Shown: positions 1 through 9,285, numbered from the stretch's first letter. The stretch: 64,000 bases of DNA from Chitinophagaceae bacterium (GCA_016721725.1 JADKHN010000001.1:1984001-2048000); one strand, 5' to 3'. Program-made: numbers and translations. The notes: generated from the sequence alone by a model not told the origin.

Positions 1-439
1 ACCGTACGCCATCCACGATACAGGCATGCGCTTCGGCGTCATACACGATCACGTCGCGGCGGTTTACCAGCGCGTCGATACAACTCATGATGCCCTGGTA
101 TCCGAAATTGAGCAGCATGGTGTCTTCCCGGTTCACGAATTCACTGATCACTTTTTCCAGTTCCTCATGTTTGGTGGAATTGCCACTCATCATGCGGGCG
201 CCCATCGGGTTTCCCATGCCGTATTTGGCGGCGGCCTCGGCGTCCACTTTCCGTACTTCGGGGTGGTTCACCAGTCCGAGGTAATTGTTCAAACTCCAGA
301 CGATCATCTCCTGTCCGCGGAAATTCATCCTGGGGCCCAGTTCTCCTTCCAGTTTGGGAAATGTGAAATAACCGTGGGCCCGGTCCATATGCTGACCGAT
401 GGGGCCGCTGTCTTTGACTAATTTTGCGAATACGTCCAT
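1..439 (-). CDS. Alpha-oxoamine synthase, serine palmitoyltransferase-like (5' part only)
   Basis: The first 146 codons are present; the gene runs off the left edge of the window. The start is the ATG at 439 on the minus strand. The N-terminus reads MDVFAKLVKDSGPIGQHMDR, followed by a substrate-site stretch around WSLNNYLGLVNHPEV and then GARMMSGNSTKHEELE. These are hallmarks of the PLP-dependent alpha-oxoamine synthase family, which joins an amino acid to an acyl-CoA (serine palmitoyltransferase, 2-amino-3-ketobutyrate CoA ligase, 8-amino-7-oxononanoate synthase). In sphingolipid-making Bacteroidota the closest match in style is serine palmitoyltransferase, the first committed step of sphingolipid synthesis in the cytoplasm. 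The Schiff-base lysine lies outside the window, so the specificity call is inference. It is divergent from the phosphatase gene at 630. Confidence 0.78.
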   Translation of the reverse strand, partial: MDVFAKLVKDSGPIGQHMDRAHGYFTFPKLEGELGPRMNFRGQEMIVWSLNNYLGLVNHPEVRKVDAEAAAKYGMGNPMGARMMSGNSTKHEELEKVISEFVNREDTMLLNFGYQGIMSCIDALVNRRDVIVYDAEAHACIVDGVR

Positions 440-606
440 ATTTTTCGTTTACAGGTTGCGATTTGGCATCAAGTGAACTGCTTTCACAATGCTTGATTGA
501 CCGGGATCAAATGCAGGCTTCAAGTCGGCAAAATTAAGGCATTGGGGGCAAAACTCATAACCTTGCCTTAACATGGCGGTTCCGTGTCTGTCAGGCATTA
601 TAGATT

Positions 607-614
607 TATCTTTG
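607..614 (+). promoter_or_regulatory. Bacteroidota -7 box (TATCTTTG)
   Basis: TATCTTTG matches the TAnnTTTG -7 consensus of Bacteroidota housekeeping promoters and sits 15 bases before the chosen start of the phosphatase gene. No clear TTTG -33 element is seen at the expected distance, so the promoter call is tentative. Confidence 0.45.
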
Positions 615-629
615 TACAAATTTCAACCT

Positions 630-2249
630 ATGCGTGGTAAATACCTGTTCCTGGCATTTTTTTCTTTCTTTGGTTTTTTTTGTGTTACCGCTCAACCCGC
701 AAAACCCAAACTGGTGGTGGGTATTGTGGTTGACCAGATGCGCTGGGATTACCTCTATCACTTCAGTACGCTGTATTCCGAAAATGGTTTCAAGCGTCTG
801 CTGAAAGAAGGGTTCACGGCGGAAAACACCATGATCCCCTATGTACCCACTTATACCGCGGTCGGACATAGTTGCATCTATACCGGAAGTATTCCCGCGA
901 TCAGCGGAATTGTTGGGAATAACTGGTTTGATAAGGGAACCGGTAAAGGAGTGTATTGTACGGATGATTCCAACGTTACCACGGTTGGGGCGAACAGTAA
1001 GGCAGGCCTGATGAGCCCGGCAAATTTGTGGGTGACCACGATCACGGATGAACTGAGGTTGAGTAATAATTTCAAAAGCAAAGTGATCGGTATCGCGTTG
1101 AAAGACCGCGGGGCCATTTTGCCTGCCGGCCATAGCGCCAATGCCGCTTATTGGTATGACGCGGGTAAATGGATCACCAGTTCTCATTATATGAAAACGC
1201 TGCCGGCCTGGGTGGAGAAATTCAACCAGGATGACCTGGCCGGAAAATACATGTCCGGTGACTGGAATTGTCTATTCCCGGCCAAACAATACGATATGTG
1301 TACCGGGGATGATCAACCTTACGAAAGTGCGATCCGGGGTGAAAAAACCGTGACCTTCCCCCATAAACTCTCCGGTATATCCGACAGTTTCAAATACGAG
1401 TCGTTCAAAACAACTCCTTTCGCCAATTCTTTCACTTTTGATTTTGCGAAAGCGGCCGTTACCCAGGAACAATTAGGCAGCAATACCGTTACCGATTTCC
1501 TGGCCATCAGCATTTCTTCAACCGATTATATCGGTCATTCATTCGGCCCCAATTCTATTGAGATCGCCGATACGTATACCCGTCTTGATAAAGACCTGGC
1601 GGAGTTCCTGAAATTCCTGGACGCCCGCCTGGGCCGGGGAAATTACACTGTTTTTTTATCGGCTGACCATGGTGTGGCACATATACCTGAATTTATGAAC
1701 CGGAACAAAATGCCGGCAGGCACTTTTAATGATAGTGATATCCGCAAGGAATTGAACCAGGCCCTGGATTCGGAATTTGGAATCAAGAACCTGGCACAAA
1801 GTGTACAGAATTACCAGGTTTATCTTAACCTCAACGAGGTTGAAAAGAACGGGAAAGATCCCGTATTGGTTAAAAGATCGGTCATCCGGTTCCTGCAGGC
1901 AAAGCCCTATATCGTTAACGCGTTTGAAACGGCCAAGCTGGGCCAGGCCACATTGCCTGAACCACAAAAGACCATGTTGATCAACGGCTACAATACCAGC
2001 CGGTCGGGTGATGTGCAGTTCATGCTGAAACCCGGCTATTTTGACGGGGGACGAAAAGGGACGACCCATGGCCTTTGGAACCCTTATGATTCACATATTC
2101 CCTGCGTATTTTTTGGATGGGGGGTAAAGCCCGGGAAAACTTACCGGGAGACTTATATGACCGATATCGCACCCACAATCGCGGCCATGCTGAAGATCCA
2201 GATGCCCAATGGTTCTGTGGGGAAAGTGATCGAGGAATTGGTAAAATGA
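630..2249 (+). CDS. PafA-like secreted alkaline phosphatase
   Basis: A 539-residue exported phosphatase of the alkaline phosphatase superfamily. The ATG at 630 is preferred over one 19 codons upstream because it begins directly with a signal peptide (MRGKYLFLAFFSFFGFF, cleavage near AQP). The mature part starts KPKLVVGIVVDQMRWDYL. The nucleophile is Thr76 in PTYTAVGH. Asn97 in GNNWF, 21 residues later, and the KDR triplet in GIALKDRGAIL match Thr79, Asn100, Lys162 and Arg164 of Elizabethkingia PafA. Zinc ligands are visible in TDYIGH, SADHG and TTHG. Known role of the family: broad phosphomonoester hydrolysis for phosphate supply in the periplasm. It stands alone, convergent with the next gene (18-base gap). 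Confidence 0.88.
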   Translation: MRGKYLFLAFFSFFGFFCVTAQPAKPKLVVGIVVDQMRWDYLYHFSTLYSENGFKRLLKEGFTAENTMIPYVPTYTAVGHSCIYTGSIPAISGIVGNNWFDKGTGKGVYCTDDSNVTTVGANSKAGLMSPANLWVTTITDELRLSNNFKSKVIGIALKDRGAILPAGHSANAAYWYDAGKWITSSHYMKTLPAWVEKFNQDDLAGKYMSGDWNCLFPAKQYDMCTGDDQPYESAIRGEKTVTFPHKLSGISDSFKYESFKTTPFANSFTFDFAKAAVTQEQLGSNTVTDFLAISISSTDYIGHSFGPNSIEIADTYTRLDKDLAEFLKFLDARLGRGNYTVFLSADHGVAHIPEFMNRNKMPAGTFNDSDIRKELNQALDSEFGIKNLAQSVQNYQVYLNLNEVEKNGKDPVLVKRSVIRFLQAKPYIVNAFETAKLGQATLPEPQKTMLINGYNTSRSGDVQFMLKPGYFDGGRKGTTHGLWNPYDSHIPCVFFGWGVKPGKTYRETYMTDIAPTIAAMLKIQMPNGSVGKVIEELVK

Positions 2250-2267
2250 TCCAGGACATTACTTTTG

Positions 2268-3992
2268 TCATTGCAGGATAAACCTGGTTTCGGCGATTCT
2301 GATATCGGGCTTGCTCAGTTCCAGGAAATAGGTTCCTGCCGGAAGTATGGATAGATCCCTTGAGAGATAATTTGTGCCCGCCGATAACGCCTCGTTGAAT
2401 TGATATACCTGTCTCCCTGTACTGTTAAATATCCGGGCTGTAACCTGAATGGATTCCAGCGCAACACATTTGATGTTGAGCCAGTTGATAACGGGGTTGG
2501 GGTTTATACTGACAATACTGATCAGGGGTTTGCTGAATCGCACCGCTACAACATCCGAATACCTGTAATTTCCATCCTGGCCGATCTGTTTCAAGCGGTA
2601 AAAATTGATGCTATGATTGGGTGCCGCGTCGTAAAAATCATAATCGGTAGGTAAGGAAGTACTGTGATGCCTGCTGGGAACGAACCCGATTTGCTGGAAA
2701 AAACTGCCATCGGTTGAGCGTTCGATCTCAAAACGATCCAGGTTGATCTCCTGGGCGGTGGTCCAGTTTAACCGTACCTGTCCCTGGTCAGCGACTGCAC
2801 TGAAACGGGTCAGGTCCAGGGGCAGGGGAACGGTACTTCGGTAGACCCAGATGGGGGCGGTCCACATCATATCCCCATCCGCCTGGGTGATCTTCGCAAA
2901 ATAGTAGTAATTATTGGTGGCGATCGTGGGATGATTAAAACTCAGTGTTGTGCTGTTGGTATTGGAAGTGAGCAGGGTAGCGTTGATATTGCTTCCGGGC
3001 GTGCCGTAAAATAGTTCGATCTTACTGATGTTATCGTTGGGGTCTCCGGGGGCATCCGGGTCGTTCACCGAAACAAACACGGAAGAATTGCTGTTGGTGG
3101 AAAAATCACTCCCCATATAGTGGCCATTAACCGTAAAGGTCACTTCGGTATTCCAGTCATCTGAGGCATAAAAACGCATGGCCCGGTAGGCGGCGAGGAT
3201 GCTGTCTCTTTTTAACTGGGTGGCCAGTACCACGGTGCGGATGCGATTATTCCGGCCAAAATTGGTATAATGATTATCCTGGTCGGCTGTCGGACCCAGG
3301 TGATATCCTTTGGCCAGGGCCTTCAGGTAGACCGATTCATATAAAGTGGGGGCGGGGTCGCCGTAATTGGAGGTGGTTGAAGTGGCGCTGCCGCTCCGAA
3401 TCGCGATGCCGGCGATGGCCGTATCCGCTGAGGCGCTATAGGGTGCGGCGCCGGCCAGGTCGCTGTAATCACCGGTTTGGGGATGGGCCAGGGTGCAAAA
3501 ACTGTTCGGGTAAGCATTCACGGTGGACCAATAACCCGCAAAGTCGAGTTTCCAGCAGTAGATATCGTAGTTGTTGGTAGGCCCCCATCCGCCACTGCCT
3601 GTTTCCCAGCCAATAAGACCCGGGACCCCATAGGTCACAATATGTCCCCCGCTGCTGATCACCCCCCATTCGTAGCCATAGAGACAGACAAAAGTTCCTT
3701 CCTGGTTGGCGGTATCAGACTGGTACAGCCCCCGGGGGTAATCGGCTACGTGCATACCCGGATTATTATTTGAACTGTAATGGTTATGGTCGGATATCCC
3801 CAGGAAATCCATATGGAAGCTGCCCTTGGCGTAATTATAATCCTGGCCGGGATAGTAGTAACCGGTTGCGATGCTGTCTTTATTGCCGTCTGAATAGGAG
3901 GTATGCGAATGGATATTCCCGAAATAGAAATTGTACTGCCCTAAAGCGGAGCAGCTGCTGAAAAATAAACCGGTTAAAAGCAGGAACCGCAT
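2268..3992 (-). CDS. Secreted PHP/CehA-type protein with T9SS sorting tail
   Basis: 574 residues. A signal peptide (MRFLLLTGLFFSSCSALGQ) is followed at once by the metal-site motif GNIHSHTSYSDG, typical of PHP-type phosphoesterase-like domains (CehA/McbA group), with further histidine- and aspartate-rich segments such as LGISDHNHY and TLAHPQTGD. Around residues 390-480 there is a fibronectin-type-like segment (VRLNWTTAQEINLDRFEIER). The last ~80 residues carry SINPNP...GRQVY...LPAGTYFLEL, the pattern of a type A T9SS C-terminal sorting domain. It is therefore probably exported by T9SS and anchored or released outside the cell. The substrate is not known. It is transcribed towards the phosphatase gene. 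Confidence 0.8.
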   Translation of the reverse strand: MRFLLLTGLFFSSCSALGQYNFYFGNIHSHTSYSDGNKDSIATGYYYPGQDYNYAKGSFHMDFLGISDHNHYSSNNNPGMHVADYPRGLYQSDTANQEGTFVCLYGYEWGVISSGGHIVTYGVPGLIGWETGSGGWGPTNNYDIYCWKLDFAGYWSTVNAYPNSFCTLAHPQTGDYSDLAGAAPYSASADTAIAGIAIRSGSATSTTSNYGDPAPTLYESVYLKALAKGYHLGPTADQDNHYTNFGRNNRIRTVVLATQLKRDSILAAYRAMRFYASDDWNTEVTFTVNGHYMGSDFSTNSNSSVFVSVNDPDAPGDPNDNISKIELFYGTPGSNINATLLTSNTNSTTLSFNHPTIATNNYYYFAKITQADGDMMWTAPIWVYRSTVPLPLDLTRFSAVADQGQVRLNWTTAQEINLDRFEIERSTDGSFFQQIGFVPSRHHSTSLPTDYDFYDAAPNHSINFYRLKQIGQDGNYRYSDVVAVRFSKPLISIVSINPNPVINWLNIKCVALESIQVTARIFNSTGRQVYQFNEALSAGTNYLSRDLSILPAGTYFLELSKPDIRIAETRFILQ

Positions 3993-4126
3993 GCTTTTTT
4001 GATTGGTGAAATAATTCTGATGCCGTTTAAAAGGGTAGGGACCAGGTTATCGGGGGCGGATTCGGCTGTGAAAGTCCTAAAGTTACAATTATCCGTTTAC
4101 AACCGGTTATTTGTAACATCCGGTTA

Positions 4127-4156
4127 ACAAAAAGCCCCCGGGGAGACCGGAGGCTT
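4127..4156 (-). terminator. Rho-independent terminator of tRNA-Gln
   Basis: On the minus strand a 10-bp stem AAGCCTCCGG/CCGGGGGCTT (one T-G wobble) with a short loop is followed by TTTTTG. It lies directly downstream of the tRNA-Gln gene. Confidence 0.75.
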
Positions 4157-4157
4157 G

Positions 4158-4228
4158 TTGGGTTACTAGGATTCGAACCTAGACAGACAGAATCAAAATC
4201 TGTAGTGCTGCCGTTACACTATAACCCA
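4158..4228 (-). tRNA. tRNA-Gln (TTG)
   Basis: 71 nt. The acceptor arms TGGGTTA and TAACCCA pair over 7 bp. The anticodon loop, on the minus strand, reads TTTTGAT with anticodon TTG, and the T loop is GGTTCGAATCC. The CCA end is not encoded. Confidence 0.93.
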
Positions 4229-4289
4229 GTCAAAATCGGCTGCAAAAATAAGGATTAAGGGTTTATGGCCCAAATGCATTTTTTAGCGG

Positions 4290-4532
4290 TTAGCTATTAG
4301 CCCAGCCTGCCGGTAGGCAGGTGTTAGCTTTTAGCCGGTTACTCAAGGCTGTGAGCATTTTTTCTTCTTCAGCACGAATACCTAGTGCCTCCTGGATCAT
4401 CGTGTCATTACCGAGATTCAGGGCCCTGGCTATTAATAGTTGTGTTTCGGCTTCAAAGCCGGAACCCAGGGAAATTTCCAGGAACCGGGAATAATCTGTT
4501 TTTCTTAAACTGTCCGGATTTTGGGTAAGGCT
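4290..4532 (-). pseudogene. 3' remnant of a four-helix-bundle protein (S23/IVP-like)
   Basis: On the minus strand an open frame without a start codon reads ...DYSRFLEISLGSGFEAETQ and then LLIARALNLGNDTMIQEA. This is the C-terminal half of the small four-helix-bundle proteins related to the 23S rRNA intervening-sequence protein. The frame opens right after a stop at 4533-4535 and lacks the N-terminal half, so the gene is truncated. Its last codons run into the CCTGCC palindrome at 4306-4321, which may have replaced the true end. Confidence 0.7.
4306..4321. repeat. Short palindrome CCTGCC-GGTA-GGCAGG
   Basis: A perfect 6-bp inverted repeat with a 4-base loop. It lies inside the 3' end of the four-helix-bundle remnant and adds the codons before its stop. 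Confidence 0.6.
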
Positions 4533-4619
4533 TCAGGGGTACTGACATAGCACTTCAGGGCTGAAATAAAAAGTAGAATTTCTTTCCTTAGCCTAAAATA
4601 AATATTTAAAGTCTGCCTG

Positions 4620-5120
4620 TTATTGCTTTTTAACCTGTATGGTTTTGAATGCAGCTAAAATTTCTTTTTCTGTTTGTACCCGGCTGTTAAAATAACTCCC
4701 TTCAATAAAATTCATAAACGTATTATCACCAAAATAAAGGGATAGTTTAATGCCTGTACTCCCTTCCTGATAGGTTTTTAACTCTCCTTTAAATCCACTT
4801 ATTATTATTGGTTGACGGTTAGTAAGTGAACCAGCACTTTCCTCTACAGGCATGTTAGCCGCATACCGCATGGTTTTAAATTCATCGTATTTTATCACAC
4901 TACCGTCTTCATCACGATAAAAGCCCATCGCTGTCTCATTCCATACAAACCCTTTTGGGAGTTCAATATATATAGCGGTACCTGGAAAATTGGCCATTTT
5001 GCCGGTATCTACCTTACTGATTGCGATATTGTCGGCAGTAGTTTTTTTCTTTTCAGCTTTTCCATTGTAACAGGCTACTACTGTTATTATAAGAAGAAAA
5101 GAATAAAAAAGTTGTTTCAT
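4620..5120 (-). CDS. Lipoprotein, unknown function (paralogue of next gene)
   Basis: 166 residues. A short signal peptide ends in the lipobox VVAC (Cys17), so a membrane-anchored lipoprotein is expected. The rest is a single small domain: FPGTAIYIELPKGFVWNE near the start and IKLSLYFGDNTFMNFIEGSY towards the end. The pattern (a nonpolar xIYIxxPxGF strand, then an ISGFKGEL strand, then an ILAAFKTI helix) matches the upstream gene at 5133-5642 position by position. The two are distant paralogues, 12 bases apart and probably co-transcribed. I do not recognise a family with a known function. Confidence 0.75.
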   Translation of the reverse strand: MKQLFYSFLLIITVVACYNGKAEKKKTTADNIAISKVDTGKMANFPGTAIYIELPKGFVWNETAMGFYRDEDGSVIKYDEFKTMRYAANMPVEESAGSLTNRQPIIISGFKGELKTYQEGSTGIKLSLYFGDNTFMNFIEGSYFNSRVQTEKEILAAFKTIQVKKQ

Positions 5121-5132
5121 ACAATGCTGTAT

Positions 5133-5642
5133 TTATTTTTCTGCCACTACCGTTTTAAGCGCTTCATAAATCCCTTTATCAGTGGCAGTATCTTTTTCTT
5201 CATAGTTCGCAATAATCATCTCGTCAGTATAGCCATCGGTAAAGGCAAAATAGTATTGTGAATAGGCAGCTGTTTTAGAATGGTATATTGTTCCTGTATG
5301 ACCACTAACAGTAACGGCCTCTTCCTTCCAGCTTCCGGGAAAGTTTTTGTCGGCCTCCGTTTTAATTTCTGAAAATAATTTTTCCGGTGTGTACCCACTC
5401 AGTATTTGCATTTGCATAAAATAAACTATACCTTCTTTTTGTGCCAATGTACCAGACAATTCATCTACCGCAAACCCTGCCGGAGGAATAATGTATAAAT
5501 GGCTATTGGGGATTTTTACATGGCTGGCTGTTTTGATGGTTTTAGCAGGTTCTGCAGTATTGCCATTTTGATTATTTGATTCTGTATGATTACAGGCAGT
5601 TAGCAGGGCTGTAAAAATAATGAGGTTGATAAATTGTTTCAT
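5133..5642 (-). CDS. Lipoprotein, unknown function
   Basis: 169 residues with signal peptide and lipobox LTAC (Cys17). The soluble part begins HVKIPNSHLYIIPPAGFAVD, has a VSGHTGTIYHS strand in the middle and ends with IYEALKTVVAEK. It resembles the downstream neighbour in order of elements, which suggests a tandem duplication. The Asn/Gln-rich linker after the cysteine (TESNNQNGN) fits a surface or periplasmic tether. No catalytic residues are evident. Confidence 0.75.
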   Translation of the reverse strand: MKQFINLIIFTALLTACNHTESNNQNGNTAEPAKTIKTASHVKIPNSHLYIIPPAGFAVDELSGTLAQKEGIVYFMQMQILSGYTPEKLFSEIKTEADKNFPGSWKEEAVTVSGHTGTIYHSKTAAYSQYYFAFTDGYTDEMIIANYEEKDTATDKGIYEALKTVVAEK

Positions 5643-5733
5643 TTTTATTTGTTAGTACTTGTTTGTAAATAAATCGAGTTACAATAGTGCAGAATTATTT
5701 GCAATTATTTTGGCACCAAACACCCGATTTAAT

Positions 5734-6201
5734 TTATTTATTCTTGCTTAGGTTATAAAAAAATGAAGTGCCATCCCGGGATATTACCAATTTTGCATAT
5801 AGTGCATTGTCAATATCTTTCATATAAAAAAGGCTTTCGCCAGAGCCGGGTACCCATAACTCTTCCCAGCCCTCTCCTTTCATTTTTATTGCAGATAATT
5901 CTTTATTGCCGTTTTTTTCGTCTTTTAGCATTTCCCAGGTGCCCTGTATCTGGCCGTTAGCATCGGTTATCGTTAGTTTGCCACCTTCCATAAAATCATA
6001 CACATTGCCGCCATATTTTTTGTTTAAAGTAGAATCAATATAATCGGCCTGCATGGGCAGGTCGTATTTGGTTCTTTCTGCAAATGCTTTATCTACCGTC
6101 CATTTACCGATAATCTTATTTTTTTCGGAACTGCTTTTGCAGCCAATGCTAAAAACACCCGCAAATACTAACAATGCGATTGCAAACTTCATTCTTTTCA
6201 T
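5734..6201 (-). CDS. Small lipocalin-like lipoprotein, unknown function
   Basis: 155 residues. The signal peptide ends at lipobox SIGC (Cys21). After it, KIIGKWTVDKAF, then GGKLTITDANGQIQGTW and SFFYNLSKNK give the 'G-x-W ... T-x-W' pattern common in Bacteroidota lipocalin-like lipoproteins. It precedes the two paralogous lipoprotein genes on the same strand (91-base gap), so the three may form one unit. Function unknown. Confidence 0.75.
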   Translation of the reverse strand: MKRMKFAIALLVFAGVFSIGCKSSSEKNKIIGKWTVDKAFAERTKYDLPMQADYIDSTLNKKYGGNVYDFMEGGKLTITDANGQIQGTWEMLKDEKNGNKELSAIKMKGEGWEELWVPGSGESLFYMKDIDNALYAKLVISRDGTSFFYNLSKNK

Positions 6202-6465
6202 GTTTTAAATATTTATGAATTAAAACTAATACAAAATAAAACAGCAGTCAATACCCCATTGGTTGATTTTTAATTTAAGTGCAAGGCAATAACATTTCCT
6301 GTGCTTTGACAGTATGGTAAAATCAGCGAATAATATTAGCTGTTAGTGATGCATAAGTAATGAATGCTTTTTGGAAGTTCATCATTCTTTAATTTTGTTT
6401 TAAAAGAAGGGTAAAAAATAACTCATTAACCATTTAGTCATTAAACTCCAGCTAACGGCTCACAG
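6202..6465. other. AT-rich spacer
   Basis: About 260 bases of AT-rich sequence upstream of the lipoprotein genes and downstream of cphA. I see no gene and no convincing terminator; it probably contains the lipoprotein promoter. Confidence 0.5.
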
Positions 6466-9087
6466 CTACCCCTCTGCATCCTCCCGCTCCTTCAACTCCC
6501 TGATCTTGTCCAGCGCCCCGGCCACTACATCGCACATGATGGTGTACAAGGTTCCCGGCTGATGGTTTGCATAGATGTATTCCAGCGCTTGATTCTCATT
6601 GGCGATGGTCATGGTGGGCAAGGAAGGGTTCACGCTTTCAATGCCTTCCTTCAGCAGGCCGATGATCTCCTCCGCGGTTCGGCCCCGCAGGTTCTTATCG
6701 CAACGGATGATGATCTCGTCGAAATATTGCGCCGAGATCTCACCCAGTTCCCGGATGTCTTCATCTCTGCGGTCGCCGGTTCCGCTGATGACCCCGATCT
6801 TTTTGGGGTAGTCCAGTTTGCTCACGAAATCGCAGAGCAGTTTAAGTCCGTGCGGGTTATGGGCGAAATCCGCCAGGAAGGAAAAATTCCTGAAGTGGAA
6901 GAAATTCAACCGGCCAGGTGTTTGGGTGGAAGAAGGGATGAAAGACATCAGCGCGGAGCGGATATCCTCGATCGTTATATCGCGGTAGAGATAGGAGGCC
7001 ATCACTGCGGGCAGGCAGTTGGCGATATTGTGTACCGCTTTGCCTTCATAGGTTAGGGGCACGTCCTTCACATTGATCACCCGGATCTTCCAGGTGCCCT
7101 TGAGGATGCTGATAAACCCGTTCTCAAAGACCGCGGCCAGTCCGCCCCCGGCACAATGTTCTTTTATTCTTTCATTGTGCTCATCCATGCTGAACAGGGC
7201 GACATTGCATTTGAGGTTGTTGCGCATGGCGTACACCAGGTCATCGTCGGCGTTCAACACCGCGTAACCATGAGGGAATACGGTTTCCGGCACCACGGCT
7301 TTCACCTTGGCCATCTGTTCGATATTGTTGATGCCTCCCAGCCCGATATGGTCGGCCGCCACATTGGTGACGATCGCCACTTCGCAGTTCTGGAACGCCA
7401 GTCCGCTTTTCAATATGCCCCCCCGGGCGCATTCCAATACGGCAAAATCAACGGTCGGGTCCTTTAACACGAATTGCGAACTGATGGGACCGGTGCAATC
7501 GCCTTTCATCATCATTTGATTCTGGATATAGACGCCATCGCTGGTGGTATAGCCTACTTTCTTCCCGGCGCTCTTGGCAATATGGGCGGTCAGACGGGTG
7601 GTGGTGGTCTTGCCATTGGTACCGGTCACGGCGATGATGGGGATCCTCCCTGCGCTGCCTTTGGGGAAGAGCATATCAACCACCGGTTCGGCCACGTTGC
7701 GCGGGAGCCCGATCGAGGGTTCGATGTGCATCCTGAATCCAGGCGCCGCGTTCACTTCCAGTATCGCGCCGCCGTTCTCCGAGACGGGGGTGCGCAGGTC
7801 GCTGGCCATGATGTCGATGCCGCAGATATCCAGTCCGATGATCTTGGCGATACGTTCGCACATGAAGATATTGGCCGGGTGAACTTCATCGGTCACATCA
7901 TTGGACGTGCCGCCGGTGGAGAGGTTGGCGGTGGGCTTCAGCAGCACCAGTTCATCTTTTAGGGGAACCGTTTCCAGGGAATAGCCTTTTTCATCCAGCA
8001 TCTTCTGGGTGAATTGGTCGATGGTGATCTGGGTGAGCACTTTTTCATGGCCATAACCGCGGCGCGGGTCCAGGTTGGTCTCGTCGATCAGTTGCTGGAT
8101 GGTCTGCTTGCCGTCGCCGATCACGGAAGCGGGTGTACGCAATGCGGCGCAGATGAATTTGTAGTTGATCACCAGGATCCTGAAATCGAAACCGGTGATG
8201 AATTTTTCCACGATCACGCTGCGGCCGTATTGTTTGGCGGCCTCAAAAGCGGTTAGCGACTGTTCCCAGGTAGTGATATTGGTGGTATTGCCCTTACCAT
8301 GGTTGCCGTCGATGGGTTTGATCACCAGCGGGAAGCCGAATTTATCCACCGCTTCCCGTAAACCTTCTACGGTCCGGATCACCGTACCCCTGGGTACAGG
8401 TATCTCTGCGGCCTGCAGGAGGTTCTTGGTCTCTTCCTTGTCGCAGGCGATGTCCACCGCGATATTACCGGTGGTGCTGGCGATGGTGGCCCGGATCCTT
8501 TTTTGGTTTACGCCATACCCGAGTTGTACCAGCGAATGTTTGTTCAGCCGGATATAGGGAATGCCCCGTTTGGCGGCTTCGTCAACAATGCAACCCGTAC
8601 TGGGACCCAGCCTGGTTTCCTCGCGGATCTCCCGCAAACGCTGAATATCCTCTTCCATGCTGTACGGTTCTTCGAAAATGAGGGCGTGGGCGATCCGTAC
8701 CGCCGCATGGGCGGCATAAACTCCGGCATCTTCTTCCATATAACTGAAACAGACATAGTATTCACCGTCTTTCCCCGTTCCGCGTGTCCTGCCGAAACCG
8801 GTATCCATTCCGGCCAGGGTCTGTATCTCCAGGGCGATGTGCTCGATGACATGCCCCATCCAGGTGCCTTCGTCCACGCGAAGGAAAAATCCACCGCGTT
8901 CACCCACACTGCAACGGTGCTCGATCAGGCTGGGCAACAGGGCTTCAAGCCGTTCCCGGAAACCGATGATGGCATTGGTCGGCATCTGCTCCTTTTCCTC
9001 CAGGTCGAGTTTCATCTGGATCAGTTTGGTACGTCTGACACTCCAGTAATTGGGTCCTTTGAGCACTTTGATTTCTACGATCTTCAT
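6466..9087 (-). CDS. cphA: Cyanophycin synthetase CphA
   Basis: 873 residues, the usual length. It makes the storage polymer cyanophycin (multi-L-arginyl-poly-L-aspartate) in the cytoplasm by ATP-dependent addition of Asp to the backbone and Arg to side chains. The N-terminal domain starts MKIVEIKVLKGPNYWSVRR. An ATP-grasp domain follows (PLVIKPIDGNHGKGNT, later GGAILEVNAAPGFRMH). A Mur-ligase-like domain begins near residue 490 with the P-loop VTGTNGKTTTTR and continues with ADFAHNPHG. All three domains are complete, so the enzyme looks functional. It is divergent from the aminotransferase-fold gene and 1.6 kb from cphB, a cyanophycin synthesis/degradation locus. Confidence 0.95.
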   Translation of the reverse strand: MKIVEIKVLKGPNYWSVRRTKLIQMKLDLEEKEQMPTNAIIGFRERLEALLPSLIEHRCSVGERGGFFLRVDEGTWMGHVIEHIALEIQTLAGMDTGFGRTRGTGKDGEYYVCFSYMEEDAGVYAAHAAVRIAHALIFEEPYSMEEDIQRLREIREETRLGPSTGCIVDEAAKRGIPYIRLNKHSLVQLGYGVNQKRIRATIASTTGNIAVDIACDKEETKNLLQAAEIPVPRGTVIRTVEGLREAVDKFGFPLVIKPIDGNHGKGNTTNITTWEQSLTAFEAAKQYGRSVIVEKFITGFDFRILVINYKFICAALRTPASVIGDGKQTIQQLIDETNLDPRRGYGHEKVLTQITIDQFTQKMLDEKGYSLETVPLKDELVLLKPTANLSTGGTSNDVTDEVHPANIFMCERIAKIIGLDICGIDIMASDLRTPVSENGGAILEVNAAPGFRMHIEPSIGLPRNVAEPVVDMLFPKGSAGRIPIIAVTGTNGKTTTTRLTAHIAKSAGKKVGYTTSDGVYIQNQMMMKGDCTGPISSQFVLKDPTVDFAVLECARGGILKSGLAFQNCEVAIVTNVAADHIGLGGINNIEQMAKVKAVVPETVFPHGYAVLNADDDLVYAMRNNLKCNVALFSMDEHNERIKEHCAGGGLAAVFENGFISILKGTWKIRVINVKDVPLTYEGKAVHNIANCLPAVMASYLYRDITIEDIRSALMSFIPSSTQTPGRLNFFHFRNFSFLADFAHNPHGLKLLCDFVSKLDYPKKIGVISGTGDRRDEDIRELGEISAQYFDEIIIRCDKNLRGRTAEEIIGLLKEGIESVNPSLPTMTIANENQALEYIYANHQPGTLYTIMCDVVAGALDKIRELKEREDAEG

Positions 9088-9120
9088 AAACAGTTTGATT
9101 GATTAAGAGGATGACCTAAG

Positions 9121-9207
9121 TGAAAAGTCAAAAGGCAAAACCCAAAACGAGGCCCCTGATTGAAGGATCGGTGGTTTTTGGTTTTGACTTTTAAGCTTTG
9201 ACTTTTT
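9121..9207. repeat. Inverted 'GTCAAAA' word tract
   Basis: The left part (from 9123) repeats AAAAGTCAAAAGGCAAAA-type words and the right part (9172-9207) carries their reverse complement (GGTTTTGACTTTTAAGC and TTTGACTTTTT). The arms flank about 25 bases. It lies between divergent cphA and the aminotransferase-fold gene, where their promoters must be. Confidence 0.55.
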
Positions 9208-9285
9208 ATGTATCTGGGAAATTACCAAAATCATCTTGCTTGACAAAAAACAAAATGAGTAAATTGTCATGCTAAATCAAACCGT

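Larger units (their letters stand above)
4229..4619. other. 391-base region without an intact gene
   Basis: It holds a remnant of a four-helix-bundle gene and a small palindrome (both listed separately). The left 60 bases show a repeated GTTAGC(T/TT)TTAGC word pattern. Nothing else recognisable. Confidence 0.6.

Noticed and set aside
26..421. Open frame on the plus strand at the left edge
   Set aside because: It is antisense to the alpha-oxoamine synthase start, which has clear family motifs.
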